Source: Chara braunii
Lineage: Eukaryota; Streptophyta; Charophyceae; Charales; Characeae
Direction: 5' to 3'
Length of the DNA: 49,314 nucleotides
NCBI GenBank assembly: GCA_003427395.1
Contig: BFEA01000433.1
Span: forward strand, 515,142-564,455
The notes under the pieces were generated by a model. The model worked only from the letters and a program-made list of their open reading frames with translations, had not been told where the DNA came from and did not search any database. A program made the position numbers and the translations under genes. Within the stretch, counting starts at the first letter, position 1. The number at the start of each line of letters is the position of its first letter. Of the stretch, positions 9,096 through 19,871 are shown piece by piece.

Positions 9096-11370
9096 CTGTT
9101 GCATCTCGGGTACGATCTCTGCAGGCAGAACTGCTATGTCACAGTCCTCAGCCTCATTTCGGAGGCAACAGTGATGGTATTTTCATAGGAGTCTCGTCCT
9201 TGTTCTTTCCGCTCTTTCCTCTTTTGGCAGCAAACTCCATGTGCCTTCTTTTGTTTTTTTACGCGTCCAATTACAGTCGTACATGCCCCCCCCTTTTTTT
9301 TGGCCTCAGTTTCATTTCCCCCTTTTTGCCGCCTTTTACCTTTCCGAGTTTCCCTTTGTACATTTCCGAGATCCAGTGGTTCCTCCGTGGAGTCAGCGCA
9401 TTGGAGTTTACTCCTCCAGACCTGAGTCCTGCCACAGAAACTACTGAACCGTCATCAAACATCGGCTATACCAAAGCATGGCTGACTGACAAAGTGTTGG
9501 TTGTCATCATTATCTAGTGACCAGGGCCTTGTCTCCCTGAGTTGGCACAGGGAACTATCGGAAGGCTCAAATCTTATGGATTCCTGGGGCCCAGAACCTT
9601 CACTGTTTGATCTGTGCGCCTTTTTCCCCTTCACTATCATTATCTAGGGACCAGAATCGTAATTCGTATGCAGAGTGCTTGCTTACATTGACCAGATGAA
9701 AACCCTCGAGTCGATGAAGCGTTGGCAAGCGTGAGCCGACTGTGTCAGCCCCATTCGCAGATGATAAGAACTGAGAAGAACCATCGCAGAAACATGCCTA
9801 CAGATGAGCAGCAGCATCCATCTCAGCAGAGGCATGTTTGAAGGACAAACATGGTTCAATTCGACACTGTAAATCCAACCTGGAGAACAACGCGATACAT
9901 GAACTCCAAGAGGAGACGAGCACAAAGACTGCAAAATAGATTGGGCAAGTGGCGTAAGGGATAGGCCCGCTTGGCTATATAATTGTGCGAGCTGGACTAG
10001 TCGACCATTCCTGGCCAGGGTGTAGCCAATCATATAGCCCCGAGGGGCTAGGGTGTGTAAGAGTGTGTGGCTTTCTGGTTCAGCCTGGATTTGAGTTGAG
10101 CAAAAGATGAGGTGTCAAGCGCCTTAGATTTGGAGCAAAAGGATGAGTAACCAATGGACATCTGCATTCAGAAGACTCGGAAATGCTTGCTTTTCTTTTC
10201 TTTTCTTTTCTTTTCGAGACTTTTTTACAATTCTTGGGGCCCACACTTCCACTTTAAAGTTTGAACTGTGAGGCTGTCTTTGGCTTTAGCACATCCATTT
10301 TCATCATCCTCAATCAGATCGCCTCCGTACGTCCGAAGTTCAAACAGATGTCAAATGCTTACTGGAAATTCTCAAGTGCTTACTGCAAATTCTCTCTTTT
10401 TTCATCATCCATGTGTTTCAATTATCCATCAGTCCATACTATGACATCCTGCTACAAAAATAATAGCCCCAGCTAATAATTCAATCATCTTATAATTTGA
10501 AACAGAAATCGGAAGCGAAATTCGATGTATATTTTCCTTAACCACATGTTGCCGTGTAGCCGAGAAGAGCAAAAACTATAAAACACAAGTCGCATTTGCT
10601 ATTTGATCTGCACATTTTCCTGAGCCTTCAATACTACTTCCTCGCTATATAACGTATGGGCATAATGGAAGCATCTGTTAGGAATCCAGTCCGATTACAT
10701 CCGTGATGCCTATGCATTGTATTTGGGGAAAGACAGCATTATGGACCTATTCTGATTGTAGATACAGTTCATGCTTGGTGGCAGATCCGCTGCGGTCATC
10801 GCAGTTGACGGGGACTATATCAGATGATCCAAACTACACAATGTGGTCGAGATCGACTTTCCACCGTCGGACACTCCGCCAGAGATGATCAAAGGCGTAG
10901 TCAGGCCATTGTGGTCATGTACAAAAATAATTACCCACCGTAGGTGTGGCCCTTCAGTGGTAAGGAGCAAGGAGGAGGGTGTTGCAAATCCTGACCCCAT
11001 TATTATGTATTAAGATTGCGTTCCCAACTGCAATATTATGCTAAGCAAGGGACGCTGGACCCTGGTTTCCGGCCCACCCATAGATCGCTGCAGGGCAGCA
11101 GGTGCCAAGGCACTACCGGGGGCTGCTCCTATCACCCTCTCTATTGAGCCTGCTTTAGCCCTTCTATGTTGAAAAAAAAGACGAAAGTTTATGGTGCTTA
11201 CAGCTATGGACTCCGTGCCTGAGACTTTTGTGAACTGTTGGACCATCCCCTGCTTCTTCTTTTGTTTTTGTTTTTTCCCTTCAGTAGCATCTCTTTTCTT
11301 CTTTCTTAGGAAACTGGAGCAGAAGCTCTGCTACTCAAATTGGACAAGACTTGAAATCTTGACCTGATGA
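9096..11370. other. no recognisable gene
   Basis: Short frames on both strands lack motifs. A TTTTC pentanucleotide run lies at about 10193-10215. I see no tRNA, snRNA or transposon termini. The stretch begins at the artefactual adaptor junction. Confidence 0.4.
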
Positions 11371-11581
11371 TTAAACCACCAGTACTTTGCCCAGCTATCG
11401 GATGCGGCGCTTTCCCGTTAACGTGCCGTGCCTTTAGGGCTTCGGGGTACCGGACCACAATGGCTGGAAGCGCCAGCCAAAAAAAAATTGAAACGGTACC
11501 CCGGCGCTTCGGCGAAAATCGGCGCGCAGGGGCATTCCAGGCTCGGCATCGATAGCTGGGCCAAGTACTAGTGGTTTAAGG
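11371..11581. mobile_element. MITE with ~33-bp terminal inverted repeats and TTAA ends
   Basis: The left end reads TTAAACCACCAGTACTTTGC, then CCAGCTATCGGATGC. The right end, reverse complemented, reads TTAAACCACTAGTACTTGGC, then CCAGCTATCGATGCC. The element is about 210 bases and has no coding capacity. Its middle carries the near-palindrome TGGCTGGAAGCGCCAGCCA followed by an A run. Both ends sit in TTAA, which could be the target duplication (as for piggyBac) or part of the terminal repeat; I cannot tell from one copy. Relatives lie at 7265, 36150 and 36932. Confidence 0.8.
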
Positions 11582-11703
11582 ATTTTACATGTGTCATTAA
11601 GCCACCTGGCAGGTACAGTTTCTCCACAATTTTAATTTTGAATCATCCTGAAGAGGAGAAAACATCACCCCACTAGAAAAGAAGGCAAGACCAACTGGTT
11701 CAC

Positions 11704-11850
11704 CCTTTTTCTTTTTTCTTTTTTAACTTCGTATGCAGGAAGCCTACTTAACGAGGTGGTAAGAGCATCCCCAGTAAGTAGGCCCCATTGTCGAAGGCTC
11801 CATCTATTGGTGGGGAGCTGCACCTGCTGGAAATCGGGTCCAGCATCCCT
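11704..11850 (-). mobile_element. SINE-like element, copy 3
   Basis: On the minus strand the head is GGGATGCTGGACCCGATT, CCAGCAGGTGCAGC and TCCCCACCAATAGATGGAGC. It continues through GGGGATGCTCTTACCACC and ends in an A-rich tail (the T-rich 11704-11726 on the plus strand). GGTGGTAAGAGCATCC on the plus strand resembles a box A. Confidence 0.65.
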
Positions 11851-11867
11851 GTACAATGATGTGAATG

Positions 11868-12430
11868 TATCAGCTGGAAATTGGGTCCAGCGTCCCTATA
11901 CAGAGTTGTGTTGATATCACCTAGTACCTATGTATGTTCATTAATCAATGTATGTCAGATGATGGGAAAACCCTGTCCATCTGATCCACGATTTCTCAAA
12001 CACGAACTAAGGAATCAAGCCTAATCCTATCTATCAGACCAGAATACGAAACCCTAGCTTTTGATGTGATGTGTGTAAGCTGGAGATCAGAACAATCAGG
12101 TCCAGCGCCACTAAACAATGTGTTGTGGATCAGCTGGGAATCGGGCCCAGCGTCCCTATGCAGTAGTATGTGTATATGCTTATCAATATATGACCCATGA
12201 AGGAAGAGCCCTATCTACCCTATCCTCCATTATCTACTATGAAATCAGTATATGACGCATTAAGAAAGAAGCCTATGTACCCAACCTCCCTCCTTATCTA
12301 CTACTGATCAGAGAACCGTATCCACCTAATCTAAAGTATCTCCAATACGAGCTCAGACAAAGCCGTAACAATTATGTGATGTGTGTTGCCTGGAAAAACG
12401 GACCCAGGAGCCCTATACAATGATGTGTGG
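11868..12430. repeat. array of degenerate SINE-head repeats
   Basis: The word (A/C)AGCTGG(A/G)AATCGGG(T/C)CCAG followed by CGTCCCTAT recurs at about 11870, 12077, 12130 and, more diverged, 12389. Each copy is followed by a TGATGTGTG-like segment and a diverged AT-rich spacer with CCTATCTACC words. The repeated word is the head of the SINE-like family, so the array may have grown by duplication of one inserted copy. Confidence 0.55.
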
Positions 12431-12648
12431 AAATTCATAGATCAAATTCAATCCGTTCTGTAAATATTTGAATCTCACCTATATCTCCAGAAAGAGCAGA
12501 TGCAGTGATTACTTCCCTACGCAAGGGAAGGATTGACCTCCTGCCCATGAAGTACTATCCTAACGAAAAGCATAACAGCAGAGGTGGTGATTTCTCCACG
12601 AGCAAGGAGAAATGATCACCTACCTATCTGTGTTAAGAATCATCATCA

Positions 12649-13529
12649 TCAAACCCCAACAGGCAATCTACGAACACGCCACAAACAAAACCCTGAACTA
12701 TCCTCGTCCCGCCCGAGGGGCGACCCTCCCCCTTCTTGATTGAGCTTGCAGACCACGCAACTCCAATCAGCACGGGGGGCATCAACCCCCATCCAAAACC
12801 AACGAGGAAAAATCAACTTTCCAACTCCCACCCGGTGCCACACGAAGAAAAACGAATCAACGTATAAAAACACCAGGTAGGGAGGGGGGGGAATGATAAA
12901 ACGCACCTTCCCCCCCAGACCCCGCCTCACGAGCCCAATCATGTCGGCGATTCCCCCCCACTGCGCTGCTATCATTATAACGGCCCTTATCATTGCCCGC
13001 ACTTCTGTTTTTGTTGTTGCCGTCCCCGCTTCTGCCGCAGGTGCCAGTAACCCAAACTCACCAGCAACGTCTGTCCCTGTTGTTATTGTTGTTGTTGTTG
13101 ATGTCTCTGCTGTGGTTGCTTCTGAGTGCACTGCTGTCGTCACCAATGCTGCCGCCGTTTCCATCAACCCCAACTCCACCTCCCACTCGCGTGCCTCATC
13201 ACGGGCATATTCCCTCTCGCCGTGATCTCCAATGCCCAGATGAGGTTGGGAGTCATCGTCAGCGAGGGGAGTTGTTATTGTTGTTGTTGTTGTTGTTATT
13301 GTTGTTGTTATTGTTGTTGTTATTGTTGCTGTTGTTGTTATTGGTGGTGGTGGTGGTAGCGGTATCAATGCTGTTGTTCCCTCTGTTTGCGCAGTTGTCG
13401 TCGCTTCTGCCGCTGCCGTCACCATCAGCTTTACCTCCACCTCCCACTCGCCTGCCTCTTCACCATCATCATGCTCCGCAGGCGAACCATTGTCTTGGCT
13501 GTCAAAAAGAATATCATGTCTCGTTGTTG

Positions 13530-13561
<32 letters not shown>

Positions 13562-13852
13562 GGTGGTATCGTTGCTGTAGTTCCCTCTGTTTGCGCAGTA
13601 GTCATCGCTGCTGCCGCCGCCGTCGCCATCAGCCCCACCTCCATCTCCCACTCGCCTGCCTCATCAGGGCCATATTCCCACACGCCATCCTGATAAGGGG
13701 GCGCCATCCGGCTCATCTCACTTCCAAATTCCCAATCCTCACACACTGTGCCAAGATTTGCAAAATATCTGACCGCGTCTTCATCATCTTCCCCACCATC
13801 ATCATACTCCGCGGGCGAGACGTCGTCTTGGCTGTTAAGAAGAATTTTGTCT

Positions 13853-13909
<57 letters not shown>

Positions 13910-14301
13910 AGTACCATTGCTGTAGTTTCCTCTGTTAGCGCAGTTGTCGTCGTCGCTGCCGTCGCCATCACCATCAGTCCCACCTCCACCTCCTACTCGC
14001 CTTCCTCATCAGGGGCATAATCCCCCTCACCACCCTGATAAGGGGGCGCCAACAGAGCATCCTTCCACCCTCCTGACCCCCCCTGATGCTCACCACTATC
14101 ACATACAGCAGGTTCATGGCTCATCTCACTTCCAATGCCCCAATCCTCACACGCTGCACAAAGATTTGCAAAATAGCTGACGGTGTCTTCATCGTCTTGC
14201 CCACCATCATCATGCTCCGCAGGTGAAACGTCGTCGTGGCTATCAAAAAGAATCTTGTCCAATCGGAATGCTCCCCGTAGTAGCTCCTCCACCAACTCCA
14301 T
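12649..14301 (-). CDS. modular acidic/poly-Thr repeat protein, one in-frame TAG
   Basis: A single minus-strand frame of about 550 codons is open apart from one TAG at 13993-13995, in a place where the sister repeats have Trp (GEWEVEV), so probably TGG to TAG. It holds three to four copies of one module: DKILFDSxDDVSPAEHDDGG, then EDAVRYFANL...CEDW...GSEMS, APPYQ, GEWEVEVGLM, an Ala-rich stretch, TEGTTA, and a variable Pro/Thr tract. The Thr tracts are coded by trinucleotide runs (GTT on the plus strand) and so change length without breaking frame. The module at about 13400-13560 is shortened. The last ~90 residues (13000 downward) are non-repetitive and may be noncoding. I recognise no family. 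The start is uncertain: the frame opens after a TAA at about 14305, where GGGTAAGC could also be a splice donor. Confidence 0.4.
13270..13910. repeat. GTT trinucleotide microsatellites
   Basis: Three blocks of (GTT)n occur at about 13272-13345, 13521-13546 and 13852-13909. Each sits at the same place of the repeated module of the minus-strand frame, where it codes a Thr tract. The longest is nearly pure. Confidence 0.85.
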
Positions 14302-14690
14302 TGCTTACCCAGAAGGCTGCACCCCTGTTGCGTTCCGTCGTCAATCTTCACTGCTGGCGCATCTCCTCAGTGCCCGTGCGTCACGAACATCCACGACACC
14401 AACAACAGATGCCCCGTGGCAATCATGGGCCATGCACATCTGTCGGGCGTGCGCGCAGGCCTAGCAGCCGAGGAGCTCACCTCCCCTGGCGCTAGTCTAG
14501 CCGGAAAGACCGGGCCTTACCGGTCTGTCGGCATCAGGGCGCTAGCGCTAGAGCAGCCTTCCCCTCTTTCCGTTCCCAACCGCCAGAAAGCAAACATCAG
14601 ACATTTGTCTTTGTACAGCCCAACTCAATCCTACTCAAATCTCCATCTGTTACCCCATGCTTCCATGTCCCCTCCCACTCCCTTTAATTG

Positions 14691-14797
14691 GGTGACCTTC
14701 ATTATCCATATGCCATTCTTATGCAGAGGCCATGCCAATCTTCTGTGTTTCCAAGTTTTCCAATTTTAAATCTTAATGGGGATGTCTCAAAGGACAC
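14691..14797 (-). pseudogene. diverged U6 snRNA pseudogene
   Basis: Read on the minus strand: GTGTCCTTTGAGACATCC matches the U6 5' stem-loop. Then, after a short insertion, come AAAATTGG, GGAAACACAGAAGATTGGC, ATGGCCTCTGCATAAG, AATGGCATATGGATAATG and AAGGTC, in U6 order. The ACAGAGA box has decayed to ACAGAAG. No poly(A) tail or T-run terminator is evident. It is more diverged than the copy at 7970. Confidence 0.65.
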
Positions 14798-15059
14798 CTT
14801 TGGTACCCTTTGAGGATTTTTCTTTTTGCAGTGACTTCATTGTGACTCAGTTTCTATGGTAGTTGCCATGCTCTCACTACGAGGATGTTTCTGTGCTCCT
14901 AGCGCTCATCAGAGCTTGCTTCTGATACAAACCTGCCTATGGCCCTATGGTTGTTGGAAGGATGTGGGAGTGTTTTATGGTCACCCAGGCAGTGGACTGA
15001 GGAGGGGAATAGTTTTGACCTCTGTAAGGCGTATTTCAAGGTGCAAGGGACTGAGAAAG

Positions 15060-16740
15060 GGATTGGATGGCTTGGGTTGGTTTAGAGGTGCTTTGCCTTG
15101 ATTGCCACATGGGATCAGCTGAAGATGCCATAAGTACCATACATATATGCTCTTTTAGGTGGCTATATCCGCAGTTCTTTGTCCTCTCCCTTTCCCCCGA
15201 CTCACTTCCCCTCCGGGGCCTCGCCCCACATCCATGCATTACCACTGTATATGTCCTCGTAGGTGGCTCTGTCTGGCATAGCACTTTAAGGGAAGTGACA
15301 AATGCTCGAATGAGGACCATGAGATTGTCAGCGAAGAGGGATGTCACAGGCACCACATGGGGGGGCAATTCCGGAATGCCAATGCGTTTTATCGCCGGGT
15401 TGGCTCGTATCATTGCTTCCAATGCCTCCATGACCAACACAAAAAGGAGGGTGGCCACCAGGTCCCCTTGCCTCGCCGAACGCCGCAGTGCAAAAGGAAG
15501 GGAGAGGTGTCCATTAACCGTAATGTTTGTGGCAGCAGATCTATGCATAATAGACACCCACGATCTAAACCCCTCCCCAAAGTTATTTGTCCAGTCAGCA
15601 GTTCAGGAAGTCCCAGTCCACATGGTCGTAGGCCTTCTCGAAAGCTGTGAACAGGACCGCGGCTTCCTTTCGATGCTGCTGGGCGTACTTCATAGTCTCG
15701 TTTACCAATATTCCTATGTCGGCATGGACCCGGTCTGGTCCTGAAAAATAAGTCGGTTCATGTGCGGGAGCAGCCGGTTAGTCAGGGCCTTAGAGACTAT
15801 CTTATACGGGAGGGGAAGGAGTGTGATTGGGCGGCAGTTCCGGACATCGACTTTTTCCCCTTTTCCATACAGCAACGTGGTAACCCCGTGGCTGATCCGG
15901 CCTCCAAAGGTCCCCTTCCTCTGGACGGGATGTACATAAGCCTTAATGCTGTCCTAGAAGGTTTCCCAATACTGGAGCCAGAATTCTTTAGAGGAGTCCA
16001 ATTCTGGGGTTTTTTCATCTTCCATCTCCCTCCGGGCTTCCAGTAATTCATCCACAGTTGGGGGCTCCTCTAGTTGTTGTCGTTGAGTTGATGATAACAT
16101 TGTCGGGATGTGTTGGATCATGGTCAGCGGGCTTCAGCCAGATGCTGTACCCCCCATTGACCAGATTCCAACGCGTATAATTTTTGGTAAAACTGGGCTG
16201 CATAGTCCACTATAGTGTATGCGTTGGTGGCGTCCGGCTGAGAGTGGTCAGAAGGGTGGCGCTGCTGTTGGGACGGCTGCCTACCTAGCCCTGACTTTGG
16301 CGTTTCAAAAAAAGCTTTTTGTCATTGTCCCCTCCGTGTCTTGCGTGCGTATTCGTGCATGAACGCGCCATGGTCCCTTGCTGCTTGCAGTCTGTGGTAT
16401 GCCGTATCATCAAAGGGTGGCGCAGCATGGGGACAGCTGCCTGCCTAGCCCGGGCTTTGGCCTTTCTTAAAAAGGTTTTTGCTGTTGTTGCCCCCTCCGT
16501 GTCTTGCCTACGTATTCGTGCATGAATGCGCCACGCCTCTGCCTGGGCGTCGAGATAAGTTTGCAAATGGTCCCTCGCTGCTTGCAGTCTGTGGCAGGCC
16601 GTATCATCCTGCAGCTCAGTCTGGAGTTTGTTGTCCCAGTTCTCCAGTTCCTTTATCAGATTGTCCAGTTTGGCCTTCCGTTCACACCATTCTTGCAACC
16701 GCACGAGCCGCACATTCATGCAGAGTTCCGCGCAGGGGGT
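15060..16740 (-). pseudogene. LINE ORF2 reverse transcriptase fragment, inactive
   Basis: The linker region at 16740-16285 has ELENWDNKLQTELQDD and EAWRIHARIRRQDTEG, in the place where LINEs carry the segment before RT. A second stretch (DYAAQFYQKLYALE) follows at 16200. RT fingers read VDVRNCRPITLLPLPYKIV and NRLIFQDQTG at 15840-15725. Motif A reads LFTAFEKAYDHVDWDF at 15655-15607, where the family normally has Asp in place of the Ala in TAF. Then come NGHLSLPFALRRSARQGD and the catalytic box LFADN (normally FADD) near 15330. Both changes should abolish polymerase activity. At least three frameshifts and a TAG at about 15957 separate the parts. Confidence 0.75.
16259..16612. repeat. tandem duplication inside the LINE
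   Basis: About 160 bases at 16259-16420 recur, diverged, at 16421-16612. Shared words include CCCCTCCGTGTCTTGC, GTATTCGTGCATGAA, TGCGCCA, CTGCTTGCAGTCTGTGG and GCCGTATCATC. The second unit has about 30 extra bases. The duplication repeats the linker segment ahead of RT and is not part of a normal LINE ORF2. Confidence 0.75.
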
Positions 16741-16798
16741 GCCTGTGCGGAATCGCGCAGGTTTTTTATTGTTATTTATTTTATTTTTATTTTTTTGG

Positions 16799-16861
16799 GA
16801 GGGGGGATGGGGGGGGGGGGGGGTTTGACGGGAAGTTGGGGAATGGGGGGGGGGGGGGGGG

Positions 16862-16910
<49 letters not shown>
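16799..16910. repeat. long poly-G tract
   Basis: G runs interrupted by a few other bases culminate in about 50 almost uninterrupted G residues at 16861-16910. The tract separates the LINE fragment from a purine-rich tandem repeat. It could fold as G-quadruplexes, and its true length may be misassembled. Confidence 0.85.
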
Positions 16911-16934
16911 CGTATGACAGGAAGCTGGGGATAT

Positions 16935-17480
16935 GGCGAGTAGAGGGGGACATGGAGAGGAGGAGGAGGATGTGGCCGAGGAGGACGACGAGAATAGCGA
17001 GGATGAGGAGGAGGAGGAGGAGCAGAGATGGGGGAGGAAAAGAGATGGACGGAGGGAAAGAGGAAGGGCGGGAGGAGGACGAGTGGGAGGAGGAGAAGAC
17101 ATGGACGGAGAGGAAGGGGAGGACATGAGGAAGGTAAGGAGACGAGGACGCATGGAAGATGGCGAAGTACGAGGAGGAGGAGGAGACAAGGAAGATGAGG
17201 AAGGGCTGGAGGAGGACGAAAAGGAGGAAACGAAAAGGAGAAGGGAGGAGGAGACATGAAGGAGGAGGACGAGTGGGAGGAGGAGAAGACATGGACGGAG
17301 AGGAAGGGGAGGACATGAGGAAGGTAAGGAGACGAGGAGGCATGGAAGATGGCGAAGTACGAGGAGGAGGAGGAGACAAGGAAGATGAGGAAGGGCAGGA
17401 GGAGGACGAAAAGGAGGAAACGAAAAGGAGAAGGGAGGAGGAGACATGAAGGAGGAGGAAGGGGAGGAGCAAGGGGAGGC
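16935..17480. repeat. 190-bp purine (GA) tandem repeat
   Basis: The unit containing AGAAGACATGGACGGAGAGG occurs with an exact 190-base period (about 17096 and 17286). The second copy is nearly identical through GGCGAAGTACGAGGAGGAGG and AAACGAAAAGGAGAAGGG; partial units flank both sides. Virtually all plus-strand bases are purines. Long Pro/Ser minus-strand and Glu/Arg plus-strand frames are by-products of this composition. Confidence 0.85.
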
Positions 17481-18899
17481 AGCAATCCTGCAAAAAAAAA
17501 AATTCACCCCGTTTATAATTTTGGCGGGGGGTGTCGAACGCACCGTTTCGAGCCCCGGCCTTCTTTTTTTTTCCGGAGGGGGGTGACGGGTTGTTCCCCG
17601 CACATGTCGTGCGCCGCACGGGATCGGTTGGGCGCGTGCGCCGCACGTCGGGGACTGCCCGCACGAGGTGCGCTTGCATGTATGGTTCACACGCATGGGC
17701 AATAGAGAACTTTTTTATTCTATTTCTCAGCTGGGCCACACCTTCATTAAACCAATGCACCGTGGAGACAATGTCCTTTTGCGTAGATACCCAGTATTCC
17801 CAAAATCGTTAACCCAGGTTTTGAGGACCGGGATTTTGAGCAGCAAGGCAGTGCCATTTCCCATTCATAGTTCAGTACTTTGTCGGCCGTATTGGTTTCT
17901 GCTGTTTTTTTGTCGTTTCCCATTCGTAGTTCGGTTCTCTTTTGGCTGTCTCGGTTTCTAGTAAGTTCTACCGATTTTTCTTTTGGGTCATTTCCTGTTT
18001 GAGTTTCTGGCTGTTTGGGTGGTCCGCGATCTTGGTGAGTTGTACTCGAATCGTCAGGCCATGGTTATTCAAATACAAGTGCAGCACTGGCTTATGTAGA
18101 CAAACCCGAACTGTCAGTGAACCAGCCTCGACCCCTTCCAGAGGCCAAGGTCCCACCCACTAGCAAAGAGGATGGTTAAGCCCCTGAATCCGGATGGGTT
18201 TTAGTGAGAGATGCAGAAAAGCAGATCGATCCTGAATTTCTGTACCAATCCACTATCACGTCGATTTTCAGGCATCAAATCCAATCCTGTTTTTAAGTGT
18301 GATTTCGCCCTCAATGAAAGTTAGGGCATACTCAAACGACGACTGTTTCCACTTCTCTGTGGATGTAATTGTGGTCAGGTTCATCCTAGGACTCTTTCGA
18401 CTTCTCTGTGGACGTAATTGCGGTCAGGTTCATCCCTTAGGCGGCACGCCTTCCTCGCGAAGAAAACGAAAAATGAAAAACGAAATGCTGCCATGTGGCA
18501 AAAAGAACTGGCAAAGATCCTACCGGCACTGAGTCCCTGGATCTGAATCAANCTGACTGGCAAAGAAGATGGACTGGGAGCCTGGATCTTCTTCTTCTTC
18601 TTCTTCTTCTTCTTTTTTTTTTTTTTTTTTTTTTTTTCGAGGATCCTGGATCTGAATGTATTAGGGAGAGATGCAGCAAAGCAGATTGATTGTGGTTTTT
18701 TGTTCCCCACCAAACGCTCTCCGATTCTGTTTGCTTGTGCGACCATGCCCAACTTGCAATCAATAGGGCTAAAAAATAAAAATAAAAACTGACGCAGGCT
18801 CCAACTTTGATAAGTGAACCTGAGTCCGATTCCATACGGCTTTGAAGGCATAAAGTACACGGTTGCTCTTTCTCTTGGGGGCAAGTTCTCCTCGGTTCT
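17481..18899. other. no recognisable gene; small repeats and a TTC/T tract
   Basis: A ~47-base direct repeat (CTTCTCTGTGGA(T/C)GTAATTG, GGTCAGGTTCATCC) lies at 18350-18440. AGAGATGCAG(A/C)AAAGCAGAT occurs at 18208 and 18667. A TTC run passing into a T run lies at 18588-18638. No motif-bearing frame is visible. Confidence 0.4.
18552..18552. other. single-N contig join
   Basis: One unknown base separates two stretches that resemble each other: CTGGCAAAGATCCTACC...CCCTGGATCTGAATCAA before it, and CTGACTGGCAAAGAAGATGG...GCCTGGATCTT after it. This looks like two contig ends that overlap but were not merged. Confidence 0.6.
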
Positions 18900-19240
18900 C
18901 CACCCACCCCACGTAGCATCGTCCACCTAACCCGCGCTGGACCGGCCAGCCCACACATGGCCATCCAGTCCACATAATATGACCCACCCCACATCGTGCC
19001 ACCCAACCCATGTGGTATCACCTGGACCACATTGTAACACCCAGTCCGCACAGTATGATCCACCCCACATAGTGCCACCTAACCTGCTTAGTATCACCCA
19101 CGCCGCATAATACCAGTCACTCTGCCAAGATAGTGCCACCCAGCCCAACCTCATCCACGATCCACATGCTATGACCCGCCCCATGTGGTACGACCCAACC
19201 CGCATGGTGTCGCCCATGCCACACACTATACCCCTCAGCC
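18890..19240. repeat. 23-25-bp minisatellite
   Basis: Units of the form CCACCCAACCCACATAGTATGACC repeat with many substitutions for about 350 bases. A minus-strand frame through it (18927-19280) yields a Trp/Gly repeat product (GGTMWGGSY), which I attribute to the repeat. Stray units recur at about 19630-19690. Confidence 0.7.
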
Positions 19241-19640
19241 CGCATATGCCTGTGGCAAAATTGTGCCTGATGTTGGCCATGTTTTTTTTTTGGTGGCCGC
19301 ATCTGTATTTTATTTATTATTATTATTATTTATTTTTTTTTTGGGGGGGGGGGGGGGGAGGGAGGTGGACTGTGTGTTTGGTACCATTTGGGCCACATGA
19401 TATGGGCTTTCCCACATGGTCATTGGTATCAGTATATCCCTCAGCCCGAATATGCCGGTGGCAAGGGCTGAATTGTGCCTGATGTTGGCCATGTTTCTTT
19501 TTTCTGTTTTTTTTTTTTGTTGGGCATGTCAGTTTTTGTGTTCTTTTTTTTGGGGTGGTGGGGGGGAAAGGGAGGTTGAGTGTGTGTTTGGTACCATCTG
19601 GGCCACATGATATGGCATTTCCCACATGGTCCCGCGTACC
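19215..19640. repeat. ~207-bp tandem duplication
   Basis: Unit 1 starts with CCCTCAGCCCGCATATGCC and unit 2 with CCCTCAGCCCGAATATGCC, about 207 bases apart. Both continue with AATTGTGCCTGATGTTGGCC, a T-rich run, a G run, GTGTGTTTGGTACCAT, GGGCCACATGATATGG and TTCCCACATGGTC. The T and G runs differ in length. Confidence 0.8.
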
Positions 19641-19871
19641 CACAAAGCAGCTTACTCAGCCTGCATGGTATTGCGTGGTACCACATAGTACGGCATTCCT
19701 TGGAGCCGTGTAATGGTGCACTCATTTGAATCCATGTTGAATCTCCCTGCCATGCGGGAAGGAAACATTGCAAAGACAAGCAAACACAAACATGTCTGGA
19801 TCTGCTGGGCCAGGGCCGCGGCGCGCCTCGACTTGTTCATTTATAACTTTTGCATGACAGGAAGAAGCAGT

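Larger units (their letters stand above)
15036..16765 (-). mobile_element. 5'- and 3'-truncated non-LTR retrotransposon (LINE)
   Basis: Minus-strand fragments of one LINE ORF2 are collinear from the linker between endonuclease and RT (16765) through RT fingers and palm to about 15230, with weaker LINE-like coding towards 15036 and possibly 14850. The endonuclease is absent; upstream the element ends in a poly-G tract. Frame changes, stops and an internal duplication show long decay. Confidence 0.75.

Noticed and set aside
16776-17760. Long Pro/Ser and Gly-rich frames on both strands
   Set aside because: They are produced by poly-G and purine tandem repeats; only the part below 16765 on the minus strand matches a LINE.
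18927-19280. Trp/Gly-rich minus-strand frame
   Set aside because: It is the translation of a 23-25-base minisatellite.
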